Assembly: GCA_002392645.1 (NCBI GenBank)
Contig: DGHL01000030.1
Location: forward strand, 1-27,200
DNA length: 27,200 bases
Direction of reading: 5' to 3'
Source of the DNA: Prevotellaceae bacterium UBA3849
GTDB taxonomy: Bacteria > Bacteroidota > Bacteroidia > Bacteroidales > Bacteroidaceae
Shown piece after piece: positions 1 to 8,409 of the stretch. Every line of letters starts with the position of its first letter. The stretch's first letter is position 1. A program made the translations under genes and the position numbers. The notes beneath the pieces are model-generated. The model made no database searches. It had not been told where the DNA came from and saw only the letters and a program-made list of their open reading frames with translations.

Positions 1-60
1 AAATTCAAAAATCTGACAGTGGGAATTTTTAGAACCCACCTAAAGACTATCAGACAATGA
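1..60 (+). CDS. Possible C-terminal tail of an upstream gene (partial)
   Basis: Frame 1 is open from the first base to a TGA at 58-60, while both other forward frames are closed within about 30 bases. That TGA overlaps the trkA ATG as ATGA, the same junction type used elsewhere in this window (3972-3975 and 11062-11065). The 19 codons are too few to identify the product. In related genomes dxs often precedes trkA, but nothing here proves that. A short hairpin (19-23 with 35-39) also lies in this stretch, so it could instead be leader sequence. Confidence 0.3.
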   Translation, partial: KFKNLTVGIFRTHLKTIRQ

Positions 61-1400
61 AAATCATCATAGCCGGCGCATACGCCATAGGCAACTATCT
101 GGCATCGCTCCTGACTCGTACCAATGAGGACATCACCATCATTGACGATAATGAGGAAGCACTCGACAACATCAATTCAGACCTTGACGTACTGACGATG
201 TATGCCTCTCCCGTAAGCATAAAGGCACAACGGGAGATAGGGGTGTCAAATGCCGACCTGTTCATTGCAGTAACACTGAACCAGGAACAGAACATGACGG
301 CTTGCTGCATAGCAAAGTCGTTAGGGGCTAAGCATACCGTGGCTAAGGTGGAGGAGTATGAATATGCCAAGCCGAAGAATAAGGACGTGCTGACGAGAAT
401 GGGCATAGACTCCATAATATACCCGGAACTGCTCGCTGCACAGGACATCATCAACGGACTGAAGATGTCGTGGGTACGACAGCGTTGGGACGTGCACGAC
501 GGTGCCCTCGTAATGCTCGGCATAAAACTGCGTGAGGGATGCCTCATACTTGACCGTCCGCTGAAGGAACTGATAGGCCCTTCAGAGCCTTACCACATAG
601 TGGCTATAAAGCGTGGCAACGAAACCATAATACCTGGCGGCGACGACGTGCTGCAGCTGTATGACCTGGCATATTTCATGACCACCCCGCAGTCAATACC
701 TTACGTACGCCACATAGTAGGCAAGGAGCATTATGCCGACGTAAAGAACGTGATGATAATGGGTGGCGGCAAGACATCCGTACGTACGGCACACACCATG
801 CCTGACTACATGAATTATAAAATCATAGAGAGAGACCCTGCACGCTGCGAACGTCTCAATGACCTGCTGCCCCGCACTGCCAACTATATAATAAACGGAG
901 ATGCACGCGACACCTCACTGCTCATAGAGGAAGGCATACGAAGCACACAGGCCTTCGTGGCACTGACCGGCAGCAGCGAGGCTAACATACTTGCCTGTCT
1001 GACGGCAAAGCGCTATGGAGTGAGAAAGACGGTGGCTGTGGTGGAGAACATAGACTACGTTGACATGGCGGAGAGCCTCGACATAGGTACCATCATCAAC
1101 AAGAAGGCCATTGCGGCATCGCGTATCTACGAGACTCTGCTTGAGGGTAAGGCTAACAACGTGCGCTTCCTTATGCAGGCAAAGGCCGACGTGGCTGAGT
1201 TTACTGCCATGCCTGGCTCACGCATCACGAAGAAGAAGATATATGAATTGGGATTGCCTAAGGGTGTAACCTTCGGCGGTCTGGTAAGGAACGGCGAGGG
1301 AATACTTATATCAGGAGGCACCCAGGTTCAGGAGGGTGACATCGTAGTGGTATTCTGTCATAATGCCGACATGAAACGTATAGAGAAACTGTTTTATTAA
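57..1400 (+). CDS. trkA: Trk system potassium transporter, NAD-binding subunit TrkA
   Basis: Cytoplasmic regulatory subunit of the Trk potassium uptake system. It forms a gating ring under the TrkH channel and senses nucleotides. The 447-residue protein contains two RCK units, each a Rossmann (TrkA_N) domain plus a TrkA_C domain, which is the usual full-length arrangement. The first Rossmann glycine motif is GAYAIG, with Tyr where GxGxxG has its middle Gly; from memory this variant is common in Bacteroidota TrkA proteins. The second unit begins near residue 230 with MIMGGGK. The ATG at 57 overlaps the stop of a possible upstream frame. trkH follows 44 nt downstream, so the two are probably cotranscribed. 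Confidence 0.93.
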   Translation: MKIIIAGAYAIGNYLASLLTRTNEDITIIDDNEEALDNINSDLDVLTMYASPVSIKAQREIGVSNADLFIAVTLNQEQNMTACCIAKSLGAKHTVAKVEEYEYAKPKNKDVLTRMGIDSIIYPELLAAQDIINGLKMSWVRQRWDVHDGALVMLGIKLREGCLILDRPLKELIGPSEPYHIVAIKRGNETIIPGGDDVLQLYDLAYFMTTPQSIPYVRHIVGKEHYADVKNVMIMGGGKTSVRTAHTMPDYMNYKIIERDPARCERLNDLLPRTANYIINGDARDTSLLIEEGIRSTQAFVALTGSSEANILACLTAKRYGVRKTVAVVENIDYVDMAESLDIGTIINKKAIAASRIYETLLEGKANNVRFLMQAKADVAEFTAMPGSRITKKKIYELGLPKGVTFGGLVRNGEGILISGGTQVQEGDIVVVFCHNADMKRIEKLFY

Positions 1401-1444
1401 AACATGACAAGGGAGAGAGGATGATGAAAGTAGAATGACGATAT

Positions 1445-2902
1445 ATGATAAACCTGAAGCTTATATATAAGATATTAGGCTCATTGCTGTTTCTGGAGTC
1501 TATGTTCATGCTGTTGTGCCTTTGCATCGCATTCTGGTACAATGAGGATGACACATTCTCTTTCCTCATATCAATATTGGTGACACAGCTGTTTGCATAT
1601 ATATTAAGGTATATGGGATACAAGGCTGACAACACCATGAGCAGGAAGGACTCCTTCCTCGTCGTCACACTGACATGGAGCGTGTATAGCCTGTTCGGCA
1701 CATTGCCGTTCATCATCGGCGGTTACATTCCCAACTTCACAAATGCCTACTTCGAGACTATGTCGGGCTTCACGACTACCGGTGCCACGATACTTGACGA
1801 CGTGGAACATCTGCCACACGGCATACTGTTCTGGCGCACCTTCTCGCAGTGGATAGGCGGTCTGGGTATCGTATTCTTCACCATTGCCATACTACCATCA
1901 ATGGTGGGCGGCTCAGTAAAGGTGTTCTCTGCAGAAGCCACTGGTCCTATAAAGACAAAACTGCATCCGCGACTGTCAACGTCGGCAAAGAGTATCTGGG
2001 TGATATTCCTTGCACTGACCATTGCCTGCACACTGACTTTCAAACTACTCGGCATGGGATGGTTCGACAGCGTAAACTACTCCATGACAACCATTGCCAC
2101 TGGTGGTTTTGCCACTCATAACGACAGCATAGAGTTCTTCAACTCACCTGCCATGGAGTATTTCTCCACCCTGTTCTGCTTCCTGTCTGGCATTAACTTC
2201 ATACTGCTTTATCGTTTGTTCCTGAAAGGTGAAGTGAAGAGCCTTTTCTCCAATAGCGAGGTGAAGCTGTATTGCCTGCTCACGTTCGTATTCACCGCCT
2301 TCATCATGATACTGCTGATGCACAGCCTCAGCTACGACATAGAGAAAGCGTTCCGATGCGCCGTATATCAGGTGGTATCGTTCATCACCACCACCGGACT
2401 ATTCAACGATGATGCCGCCAAATGGCCACACGTGACATGGGTGGTGCTTGCCGTATGTATGTTCACAGGAGCATGTGCAGGCAGCACAAGCGGCGGATTC
2501 AAGTGTGTGCGCTGCTCCATGCTGCTCAAGATAGTACAGAACGAATTCAAGCAAATACTGCACCCGAAGGCCGTACTGCCGCTGCGATTCGGCGACATGA
2601 ACGTACCTATGCAGCGCAGGGTGACACTCCTGGCATTCCTTACTGCATACGGATTGCTGTGCCTTATATGCGCATTCACAATGATTGCTGCCGGCATTGA
2701 CAATACCAACGCTATCACCATAACACTGTCAACACTGAGCAACGTGGGACCTACGCTCGGTACTGAGATTGGTCCTACCATGTCATGGAACGAGCTGCCT
2801 GACTTTGCAAAATGGATGTGCTCACTGCTCATGCTGATGGGCAGACTTGAGATTTTCTCAGTATTGATAATCTTCACCCCGACATTCTGGAAAGACAGAT
2901 AG
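1445..2902 (+). CDS. trkH: TrkH family potassium uptake protein
   Basis: Inner-membrane potassium-conducting subunit of the Trk system, partner of TrkA. The 485-residue protein is strongly hydrophobic throughout, with about ten membrane-spanning segments. The pore-loop filter repeats expected of the TrkH/KtrB superfamily are visible as SGFTTTGAT, TIATGGFA, FITTTGLF and LSNVGPTLG, four in all. The ACAGSTSGG segment matches the conserved intramembrane gating loop after the third repeat. Length and order are normal, with no truncation or frameshift. It lies 44 nt after trkA and its TAG stop directly abuts the next gene, implying one transcription unit. Confidence 0.94.
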   Translation: MINLKLIYKILGSLLFLESMFMLLCLCIAFWYNEDDTFSFLISILVTQLFAYILRYMGYKADNTMSRKDSFLVVTLTWSVYSLFGTLPFIIGGYIPNFTNAYFETMSGFTTTGATILDDVEHLPHGILFWRTFSQWIGGLGIVFFTIAILPSMVGGSVKVFSAEATGPIKTKLHPRLSTSAKSIWVIFLALTIACTLTFKLLGMGWFDSVNYSMTTIATGGFATHNDSIEFFNSPAMEYFSTLFCFLSGINFILLYRLFLKGEVKSLFSNSEVKLYCLLTFVFTAFIMILLMHSLSYDIEKAFRCAVYQVVSFITTTGLFNDDAAKWPHVTWVVLAVCMFTGACAGSTSGGFKCVRCSMLLKIVQNEFKQILHPKAVLPLRFGDMNVPMQRRVTLLAFLTAYGLLCLICAFTMIAAGIDNTNAITITLSTLSNVGPTLGTEIGPTMSWNELPDFAKWMCSLLMLMGRLEIFSVLIIFTPTFWKDR

Positions 2903-2910
2903 TGGCTGGT

Positions 2911-3975
2911 ATGTCCGTGCTATACAAGATGTCCACACATCATATCATAAGGCTGCTTTGCCTGCTCACGATACTGAGTGCCGGCACATGTCGTGCTGAG
3001 GATTATCACGTTCCGTTTACGTTCGCGGAGTATAACTGCGAGAATCTGTTTGACTGCGTACATGACTCCTTGAAGAATGATCATGAGTTCATGCCTGACG
3101 CAGAGCGCCACTGGACCTTCAGCAGGTATTGGAAGAAGCTTAACAACATAGGCAGGGTAATACAGCAATGCGGAGAAAACATGAGGGAGCCTGCCGACAA
3201 GCTACGTACGTCAAATGCCTACGCATATCACCTGCCGGACTTAGTGGCACTGTGCGAGGTGGAGAATGACAGCACCATGCTCATGCTCACACATGCAAGC
3301 ATGCTGAAAGGAGCAGGCTACAGGTATGTCATGACAAACAGTCCGGACCATCGCGGCATTGACGTGGCACTACTCTACAACCCTCTCACCTTCCGACTTA
3401 CGGAGCACCACTCCATACGCATATCACCACCGGAGAAGGGCATGATGCCCACACGCGACCTACTATACGCGAAGGGAGCAGCACGCTCTGGCGACACACT
3501 GCACATCATTGCCGTACATGCACCGAGCAGAAGCGGTGGCCAGGTAGCATCAGAGCCTTACCGCCTGACTGTGGCACAGCGCATCATACAGACCGTAGAT
3601 TCCATACGCAGTGAGGCACCGCAGGCATGCATTATAATAGCCGGTGATTTCAACGACTATTCACGTGACAAGTCGCTAAGGTTGATAGGCAACGATTCCC
3701 TTTACGAAGTATCGGAATCTGCAGTAGGCTTCAACCACAGCATTACCGACGTTACCGGTACGTATAAATATGGCGGGGAATGGAACAGCCTTGACCACAT
3801 ATTCCTCTCCAGACAACTGAACGACAGAGTAAAGAACTGCTACATCCTTGACAATGAATGGATGTTGGAGAAAGACAGTCAGGGCGGCTACAAGCCATTC
3901 CGCACTTTTCGCGGTCCCCTATACAACAAGGGCGTCAGCGACCATCTGCCACTCGTTTTACATTTAGAGTTATGA
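2911..3975 (+). CDS. Secreted endonuclease/exonuclease/phosphatase family protein
   Basis: A metal-dependent phosphoesterase of the DNase I-like (EEP) fold. Recognisable motifs are FAEYNCENLFD near the N terminus, ALCEVEND (catalytic Glu), AGDFNDYSRD (Asp/Asn pair), SLDHIFLS and the terminal SDHLPL (Asp-His). The substrate cannot be deduced: related Bacteroidota proteins are annotated only as EEP family or endonuclease. A signal peptide is apparent (MSTHHIIRLLCLLTILSAG then AE), so it is probably exported. The start is uncertain: a GTG at 2902 overlaps the trkH stop, an ATG lies at 2911, and an ATG at 2929 gives the cleanest signal peptide. The stop overlaps the next gene as ATGA, consistent with translational coupling. 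Confidence 0.88.
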   Translation: MSVLYKMSTHHIIRLLCLLTILSAGTCRAEDYHVPFTFAEYNCENLFDCVHDSLKNDHEFMPDAERHWTFSRYWKKLNNIGRVIQQCGENMREPADKLRTSNAYAYHLPDLVALCEVENDSTMLMLTHASMLKGAGYRYVMTNSPDHRGIDVALLYNPLTFRLTEHHSIRISPPEKGMMPTRDLLYAKGAARSGDTLHIIAVHAPSRSGGQVASEPYRLTVAQRIIQTVDSIRSEAPQACIIIAGDFNDYSRDKSLRLIGNDSLYEVSESAVGFNHSITDVTGTYKYGGEWNSLDHIFLSRQLNDRVKNCYILDNEWMLEKDSQGGYKPFRTFRGPLYNKGVSDHLPLVLHLEL

Positions 3976-5276
3976 CAAAAGCCGTTTTACCTTCTGAGTT
4001 TTCAGAATATACCCACAAGCTCCTTGGCGACAGCCTTTGGGAGCGTTACCTCAACGCTTTCGATGAGATTCCGCCAGTGAGCATAAGGCTCAACCCTTAC
4101 AAGAGCCCTGCCGCCATCACACAGGATGACGACGGGGGTAACTCGCCGCTGCACCTTATCGCTGCCGACGAGCCCGGTTGCACGCCAATACCATGGTGCA
4201 ACAATGCATACTACCTCGACAAGCGTCCTAACTTCACTTTGGACCCGTTGCTTCATGCAGGTGCCTATTACGTTCAAGAGGCTTCGTCGATGTTCCTCGA
4301 CGAGGTGCTGAGGCAGGCCATGCCAACAGGTGGCGACACTGGCGGCGGCATGTTCCTTGACCTCTGTGCTGCACCAGGCGGCAAATCGTCACTTATACGT
4401 GCCGCCATACCAGACGACATGGTGCTGTTCTCTAACGAGCCAGACAAACGCAGGGCTAACATACTGATGGAGAACATGCAGAAGCAGGGACATCCCAACG
4501 TGATAGTGACGAATAACTATCCACGCGACTATAAGAAAGCCGGACTGATGTTTGACGCCATACTTACCGACGTGCCTTGCTCCGGAGAAGGCATGTTCCG
4601 TAAGGACGAGGCCACCATAGGGGAATGGAGCCCGCAAAACGTGATGAAGTGTCAGGAACTGCAGCGCTCTATCGTTGCCGACATCTGGGACTGTCTCAAG
4701 ACCGGCGGTTTGCTTATCTACAGCACTTGCACATTCAACCTCAGGGAGGATGAAGAAAACGTGCGCTGGATTATGGAGGAACTGGGCGCTGACATCGTAC
4801 CTATAGCCACTAAGGAGGAATGGAACATCTGCGGTTCGCTGCTAAAGGGATGGGATGCTCCCGTATATCGTTTCATCCCTGGCACCACAAAGGGCGAAGG
4901 TCTCTTCATGGCAGTGCTTAGGAAGTCCTCTCCCACCCCTTCTTCAAAAGGCAGTAACTCCATTGAGAAAGCAAGGAAGTTCCTGCGTATCTTATCTGAC
5001 GGCAATCCGCAGCCGACAATAAAAGGCAAGAGCACCATACCTGCCCATGCCGAGGCTATGCTCACCACCTTGCCAAAAGACAAATATCCCACGGCAGAAC
5101 TGTCGCTTGACGATGCACTGCACTACCTTCACCATGAGGCTATAACACTGCCGCCTGACGTTCCGCGGGGCTTCGTCATTGTCACCTACAAATCCCTTCC
5201 GTTGGGATTCGTAAAGAATATCGGCAACCGTGCCAACAACCTCTATCCGCAGGAATGGAGGATAAGGAATATGTGA
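3972..5276 (+). CDS. RsmF-like rRNA cytosine-C5 methyltransferase (NOL1/NOP2/Sun family)
   Basis: SAM-dependent RNA m5C methyltransferase, probably acting on 16S rRNA. Motifs in order: FLDLCAAPGGKSSL (SAM-binding motif I), NEPDKRRANIL (motif II), DVPCSGEGMFRKD (motif IV with the release cysteine) and IYSTCTFNLREDEENV (motif VI with the catalytic Cys in TCT). The C-terminal ~120 residues resemble the PUA-like/RsmF C-terminal region that separates the RsmF type from RsmB. The frame is open further upstream (to 3858) inside the EEP gene, but the ATG at 3972 overlaps that gene's stop and gives a normal N terminus (MTKAVLPSEF), for 434 residues. E. coli RsmF is about 480 residues, and the exact target base is not provable here. 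Confidence 0.9.
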   Translation: MTKAVLPSEFSEYTHKLLGDSLWERYLNAFDEIPPVSIRLNPYKSPAAITQDDDGGNSPLHLIAADEPGCTPIPWCNNAYYLDKRPNFTLDPLLHAGAYYVQEASSMFLDEVLRQAMPTGGDTGGGMFLDLCAAPGGKSSLIRAAIPDDMVLFSNEPDKRRANILMENMQKQGHPNVIVTNNYPRDYKKAGLMFDAILTDVPCSGEGMFRKDEATIGEWSPQNVMKCQELQRSIVADIWDCLKTGGLLIYSTCTFNLREDEENVRWIMEELGADIVPIATKEEWNICGSLLKGWDAPVYRFIPGTTKGEGLFMAVLRKSSPTPSSKGSNSIEKARKFLRILSDGNPQPTIKGKSTIPAHAEAMLTTLPKDKYPTAELSLDDALHYLHHEAITLPPDVPRGFVIVTYKSLPLGFVKNIGNRANNLYPQEWRIRNM

Positions 5277-5286
5277 CCCACCCCGC

Positions 5287-5441
5287 CCCTCCCTGTGAGG
5301 GAGGGAGATTGGGCGAAGAATTAAGAGTTAAGAATTAAGAGTTAAGAATTAAGAGTTAAGAGTTCTCTCTGCAAATGAGGGAGTAATTATGAATTAAGAA
5401 TTAAGAGCTCTCTCTACAAGTGAGGGAGTAATTATGAATTA
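5287..5441 (+). repeat. Composite repeat: hairpin, heptamer tandem array and two 33-nt direct repeats
   Basis: The rsmF-like/mnmA gap is almost entirely repetitive. First comes a perfect hairpin, CCCTCCCT at 5287-5294 and AGGGAGGG at 5298-5305, with a 3-nt loop and no U-tract. Next are six heptamers alternating GAATTAA and GAGTTAA (5318-5359). Last are two 33-nt copies at 5364-5396 and 5409-5441 that differ at two positions; each runs from TCTCTCT through TGAGGGAGTAATTATG to AATTA. The final copy runs into the start codon of mnmA. Confidence 0.85.
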
Positions 5442-6538
5442 TGAATTATGAATTATTAAATTCCCGTCGTGTAGCCGTATTACTCAGTGGCGGAGTCGAT
5501 AGTTCCGTCGTTGTGCATGAACTATGCACACACGGAATAACTCCCGACTGCTTCTATATCAAAATAGGACCTGAGGAGCAGGAGGAATGGGACTGCACAT
5601 CGGAGGAAGACCTCGAAATGGCTACCATGGTGGCACGACGCTACAACCTGAGCCTTGAGGTGATTGACTGCCATAAGGAGTATTGGGAACAGGTGACACG
5701 CTACACCATGGAGAAGGTGAAGGCTGGCTTCACACCTAACCCTGACGTAATGTGCAACCGCCTGATTAAGTTCGGTGCCTTCCACGAGAAGCGCGGCCAT
5801 GAATACGACTATATCGCTACCGGTCACTATGCCCAGACTGAGATTGACGAACAGGGCAGGAAGTGGCTCGTCACTTCACCTGACCCTGTAAAGGACCAGA
5901 CGGACTTTCTGGCGCAGATATACGACTGGCAACTGCGCAAGGCCATATTCCCAATAGGACACTACCATAAGAACGAGGTGAGGGAGATAGCCGAGCGAGA
6001 AAACCTTGTAAATGCAAAACGCAAGGACTCGCAGGGCATCTGCTTCCTTGGCAAGATAAACTACAACGAGTATCTGCGCCGCTATCTCGGCGAGAAGCCC
6101 GGACTGGTTATCGACATCGAAACCGGCAAGAAAATCGGTATGCACAAGGGACTGTGGTTTCACACCATAGGACAGCGCCACGGACTGGGATTCGGCGGCG
6201 GGCCATGGTTTGCCGTAAAGAAGAATATAAAGAAGAACATATTGCTTGTTTCACACGGCTACGATCCTAAGTCGGCATATAAACAGACATTCAAGGTGCA
6301 CGACATGCACTGGCTTACATGCGAGATGCTTGCCGACGGTGCTACGCAACCACTCGACATTACATTCAAGATACGTCATACCGCCGACCACATGAGAGCC
6401 GTTATGCAGTCTGATGGTGACGGAGTGTTCACTATCCATTCCGAGAAACCCATTCACGGTGTAGCGCCAGGGCAGTTCTGCGTAATCTACGACGCACAGC
6501 ACCACCGTTGCTACGGCTCTGCAGAAATAACAATATAA
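5441..6538 (+). CDS. mnmA: tRNA-specific 2-thiouridylase MnmA
   Basis: Installs the 2-thio group on wobble uridine 34 of tRNA-Lys, -Glu and -Gln, using ATP and sulfur relayed from a desulfurase. The PP-loop SGGVDSS is at residues 16-22. The two catalytic cysteines are Cys105 in PDVMCNRLIKF and Cys201 in KDSQGICFL, and ATGHYAQ follows the first. The 365-residue length is normal. Three near-identical ATGAATTAT units precede the gene (ATG at 5434, 5441 and 5448). The first and third run into stop codons, so 5441 is the only usable start and it lies inside a repeat. A strong hairpin terminator follows at 6560-6603. Confidence 0.95.
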   Translation: MNYELLNSRRVAVLLSGGVDSSVVVHELCTHGITPDCFYIKIGPEEQEEWDCTSEEDLEMATMVARRYNLSLEVIDCHKEYWEQVTRYTMEKVKAGFTPNPDVMCNRLIKFGAFHEKRGHEYDYIATGHYAQTEIDEQGRKWLVTSPDPVKDQTDFLAQIYDWQLRKAIFPIGHYHKNEVREIAERENLVNAKRKDSQGICFLGKINYNEYLRRYLGEKPGLVIDIETGKKIGMHKGLWFHTIGQRHGLGFGGGPWFAVKKNIKKNILLVSHGYDPKSAYKQTFKVHDMHWLTCEMLADGATQPLDITFKIRHTADHMRAVMQSDGDGVFTIHSEKPIHGVAPGQFCVIYDAQHHRCYGSAEITI

Positions 6539-6559
6539 CCGACGGAGATGATAACAAGT

Positions 6560-6603
6560 AAACCCACTGATATTCAGCAATAATGCCGATTATCAGTGGG
6601 TTT
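6560..6603. terminator. Bidirectional hairpin terminator between mnmA and the DUF4923-like gene
   Basis: A perfect 13-bp inverted repeat, AAACCCACTGATA (6560-6572) and TATCAGTGGGTTT (6591-6603), with an 18-nt loop. It lies between two convergent genes and has A/T-rich ends on both sides, so it can serve both strands. Confidence 0.85.
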
Positions 6604-6684
6604 GAATATTCGCACTGTGATTCCACGATGATGAAGCCACAGGGAATCCATGTAATCTGTGATAGAAGAAAAGTCCGAATGGTA

Positions 6685-7299
6685 TTACTTCTGCAGACGT
6701 ACGCCGAGCTTCATGCCATCCATACTCTTCATGAGCGATACGACGGTAGAGAGCTGTGACACGTTGGCGCCGATGTTCTGCATGAAGATCTTGAGCTTCG
6801 TGGCATCCATGACAACAACCAGCGAACCATTGTCGAGCTGCGGTGTTACCTTGCTTGGATTCTTCCTGCCCTTGAACTTCAACGTAACATCGCCATTACT
6901 GTCGATGGTGTATGTGCCACTGGTTACTTTCTTACCCTTACGGTTCACGGTAAACGTCTTGTCCTCATTGAAGGTGACAGACATATTGCCTTTCGTGATG
7001 CCTACCTTTGTGAGGTAAGACTGAAGTTTCGTCTCAACAGACTTCATTGCGAGACTGCTTGCGGCATTCTTCAGTGCATTGTCGCTGGTAAACATAACGG
7101 CTGGCTCCTGGTAGGTCCATGTACCGAGAATCTGCGTTGAGGTAGGTATCAGCTTGCTGCTGATGATACCTGTGAGTGCACTCAGCGTGCTGTTGCCACT
7201 TGTGGCACTCGTAACTTTGTCGAGCAATCCACTCAACTGTGCATTGGCAGCACCGAAAGACATCATGGTGCATACAATGACTGCAATGATTTTCTTCAT
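6685..7299 (-). CDS. Small exported protein, DUF4923-like
   Basis: A 204-residue protein with a clear signal peptide (MKKIIAVIVCTMMSFGAANA, then Q). The mature part starts with a Ser/Thr-rich helix-like segment (LSGLLDKVTSATSG). It continues with a beta-rich domain containing LGTWTYQEPAVMF, MSVTFNEDKTFTV, SGTYTIDSNGDVTLKF and VVVMDATKLKIFM. This repeated-strand pattern is lipocalin-like and matches my recollection of the DUF4923 family in Bacteroides and Prevotella. No catalytic residues are evident and function is unknown. It is transcribed alone, convergent with mnmA, and is separated from rsmA by about 95 bp. Confidence 0.85.
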   Translation of the reverse strand: MKKIIAVIVCTMMSFGAANAQLSGLLDKVTSATSGNSTLSALTGIISSKLIPTSTQILGTWTYQEPAVMFTSDNALKNAASSLAMKSVETKLQSYLTKVGITKGNMSVTFNEDKTFTVNRKGKKVTSGTYTIDSNGDVTLKFKGRKNPSKVTPQLDNGSLVVVMDATKLKIFMQNIGANVSQLSTVVSLMKSMDGMKLGVRLQK

Positions 7300-7394
7300 A
7301 GTAATATAGTTTTAAAAAGTTATATCAATTTCTTTGCACGACGATTGCAAAACCATTCGCCTGGCATAAGTTAATGCTTGTCTATGCAAGGATG

Positions 7395-8171
7395 CTACGT
7401 TCTAAGTTTTTCAACGTAGTTGGTGAGCCATACAAACTCCTCATGCGTAAGTTGTTCTGGTCGCTTCATGAAGAAGTCCTCATCGCTCTTGAAACCAGGC
7501 ATCAACTGCTTGAGACTAACCCTCAGCATCTTCCTGCGCTGGTTGAACACGGTCTTCACTATCTGGCGGAACAACTGCCAATCACATCCCAGGTCCTTAC
7601 GGTCATTGCGCGTCATGCGTATCACAGCCGACTTCACCTTTGGAGGTGGATTGAACACATCCTCATCGACGGTGAACAGGTACTCCGTATCGTACCATGC
7701 CTGTATCAATACCGACAGGATGCCATAGGTCTTGTTGCCAGGCTCGGCAGCTATCCTCAAAGCCACCTCGCGCTGTATCATTCCGGTGCAACACGGTATG
7801 AGTTCTTTGTTGTCGAGCATCTTGAAGAATATCTGCGACGAAATATCGTACGGATAATTGCCCGTCAGCACGAACTGCCTGCCACCGAACACCTCATTGA
7901 GATCCATGCGCAGGAAGTCGTCGCCAATGATGCCGCCACGAAGTCGTGGAAAAGCCTCCTGAAGATACGCCACCGACTCCTTGTCTATCTCTACGCACTT
8001 AAACTCCCTGTCCTTAGGGTACAGATACTGCGTCATGACTCCCATACCCGGACCTATCTCGAGCACTGGAATGTCAGGACATGCATCTACGGTGTCGGCT
8101 ATGCGACGGGCTATGCCAAGGTCGGTAAGGAAATGTTGTCCAAGGTTTTTCTTTGGGCGTACTTGCTTCAT
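7395..8171 (-). CDS. rsmA: 16S rRNA dimethyladenosine transferase RsmA (KsgA)
   Basis: Dimethylates two adjacent adenines in the 3'-terminal loop of 16S rRNA (A1518/A1519 in E. coli numbering) using SAM. The 258-residue protein begins with the family signature KKNLGQHFL. It then shows motif I EIGPGMG, the acidic motif II VEIDK, the catalytic GNYPYDISSQ (Asn-Tyr-Pro-Tyr instead of the more usual NLPY/NFPY), QREVA, FNPPPKVKSAV, and the C-terminal FNQRRKMLRVSLK. Length is normal. A TAACTTTG promoter element lies about 155 nt upstream on this strand, leaving a long leader. A long frame on the opposite strand is only a shadow of this gene. Confidence 0.96.
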   Translation of the reverse strand: MKQVRPKKNLGQHFLTDLGIARRIADTVDACPDIPVLEIGPGMGVMTQYLYPKDREFKCVEIDKESVAYLQEAFPRLRGGIIGDDFLRMDLNEVFGGRQFVLTGNYPYDISSQIFFKMLDNKELIPCCTGMIQREVALRIAAEPGNKTYGILSVLIQAWYDTEYLFTVDEDVFNPPPKVKSAVIRMTRNDRKDLGCDWQLFRQIVKTVFNQRRKMLRVSLKQLMPGFKSDEDFFMKRPEQLTHEEFVWLTNYVEKLRT

Positions 8172-8326
8172 TCAGATATTATACTTTATATTCTACTTTA
8201 ACTTGTTTCTCAAACACAGCATACGAAACCTATATACCTTATTATATATACTCAACTTTCGCAAGCAATGAGGAATGAATGGATGAGGGAAAAAAACAAT
8301 CCTTATATTATTCCACGATTTTTCTG

Positions 8327-8385
8327 CAAAGTTACAAAATAATTTCAACATTTGACATTTAATTGAGTTTTTTTTTGTACCTTTG
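8327..8385. promoter_or_regulatory. Divergent promoters for rsmA (-) and the flippase-like gene (+)
   Basis: The 238-bp gap 8172-8409 holds two back-to-back Bacteroidota promoters. On the plus strand TTTG (8351-8354) and TACCTTTG (8378-8385) are separated by 23 nt, slightly long for the usual 19-21, with the ATG 24 nt beyond. On the minus strand TAACTTTG occupies 8327-8334, with no convincing TTTG upstream. The rest of the gap, towards rsmA, is an AT-rich leader with no recognised element. Confidence 0.65.
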
Positions 8386-8409
8386 TCCACAATTTAACCA
8401 TTTTCACAG

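Noticed and set aside
3858..3971. Upstream extension of the RsmF-like gene
   Set aside because: It would overlap the EEP gene by over 100 bp; the ATG at 3972 gives an ATGA junction and a normal N terminus.
5287..5305. Hairpin as a rho-independent terminator after the RsmF-like gene
   Set aside because: The 8-bp GC-rich stem has no U-tract and appears to be part of the local repeat family, so it is reported only as a repeat.
6659..7018. Plus-strand 119-codon frame opposite the DUF4923-like gene
   Set aside because: Antisense shadow; the minus-strand gene has a signal peptide and family-like strand pattern.
7374..8201. Long plus-strand open frame (275 codons) antisense to rsmA
   Set aside because: The opposite strand encodes a complete RsmA with all motifs; the antisense translation shows no family motif and arises from codon bias.
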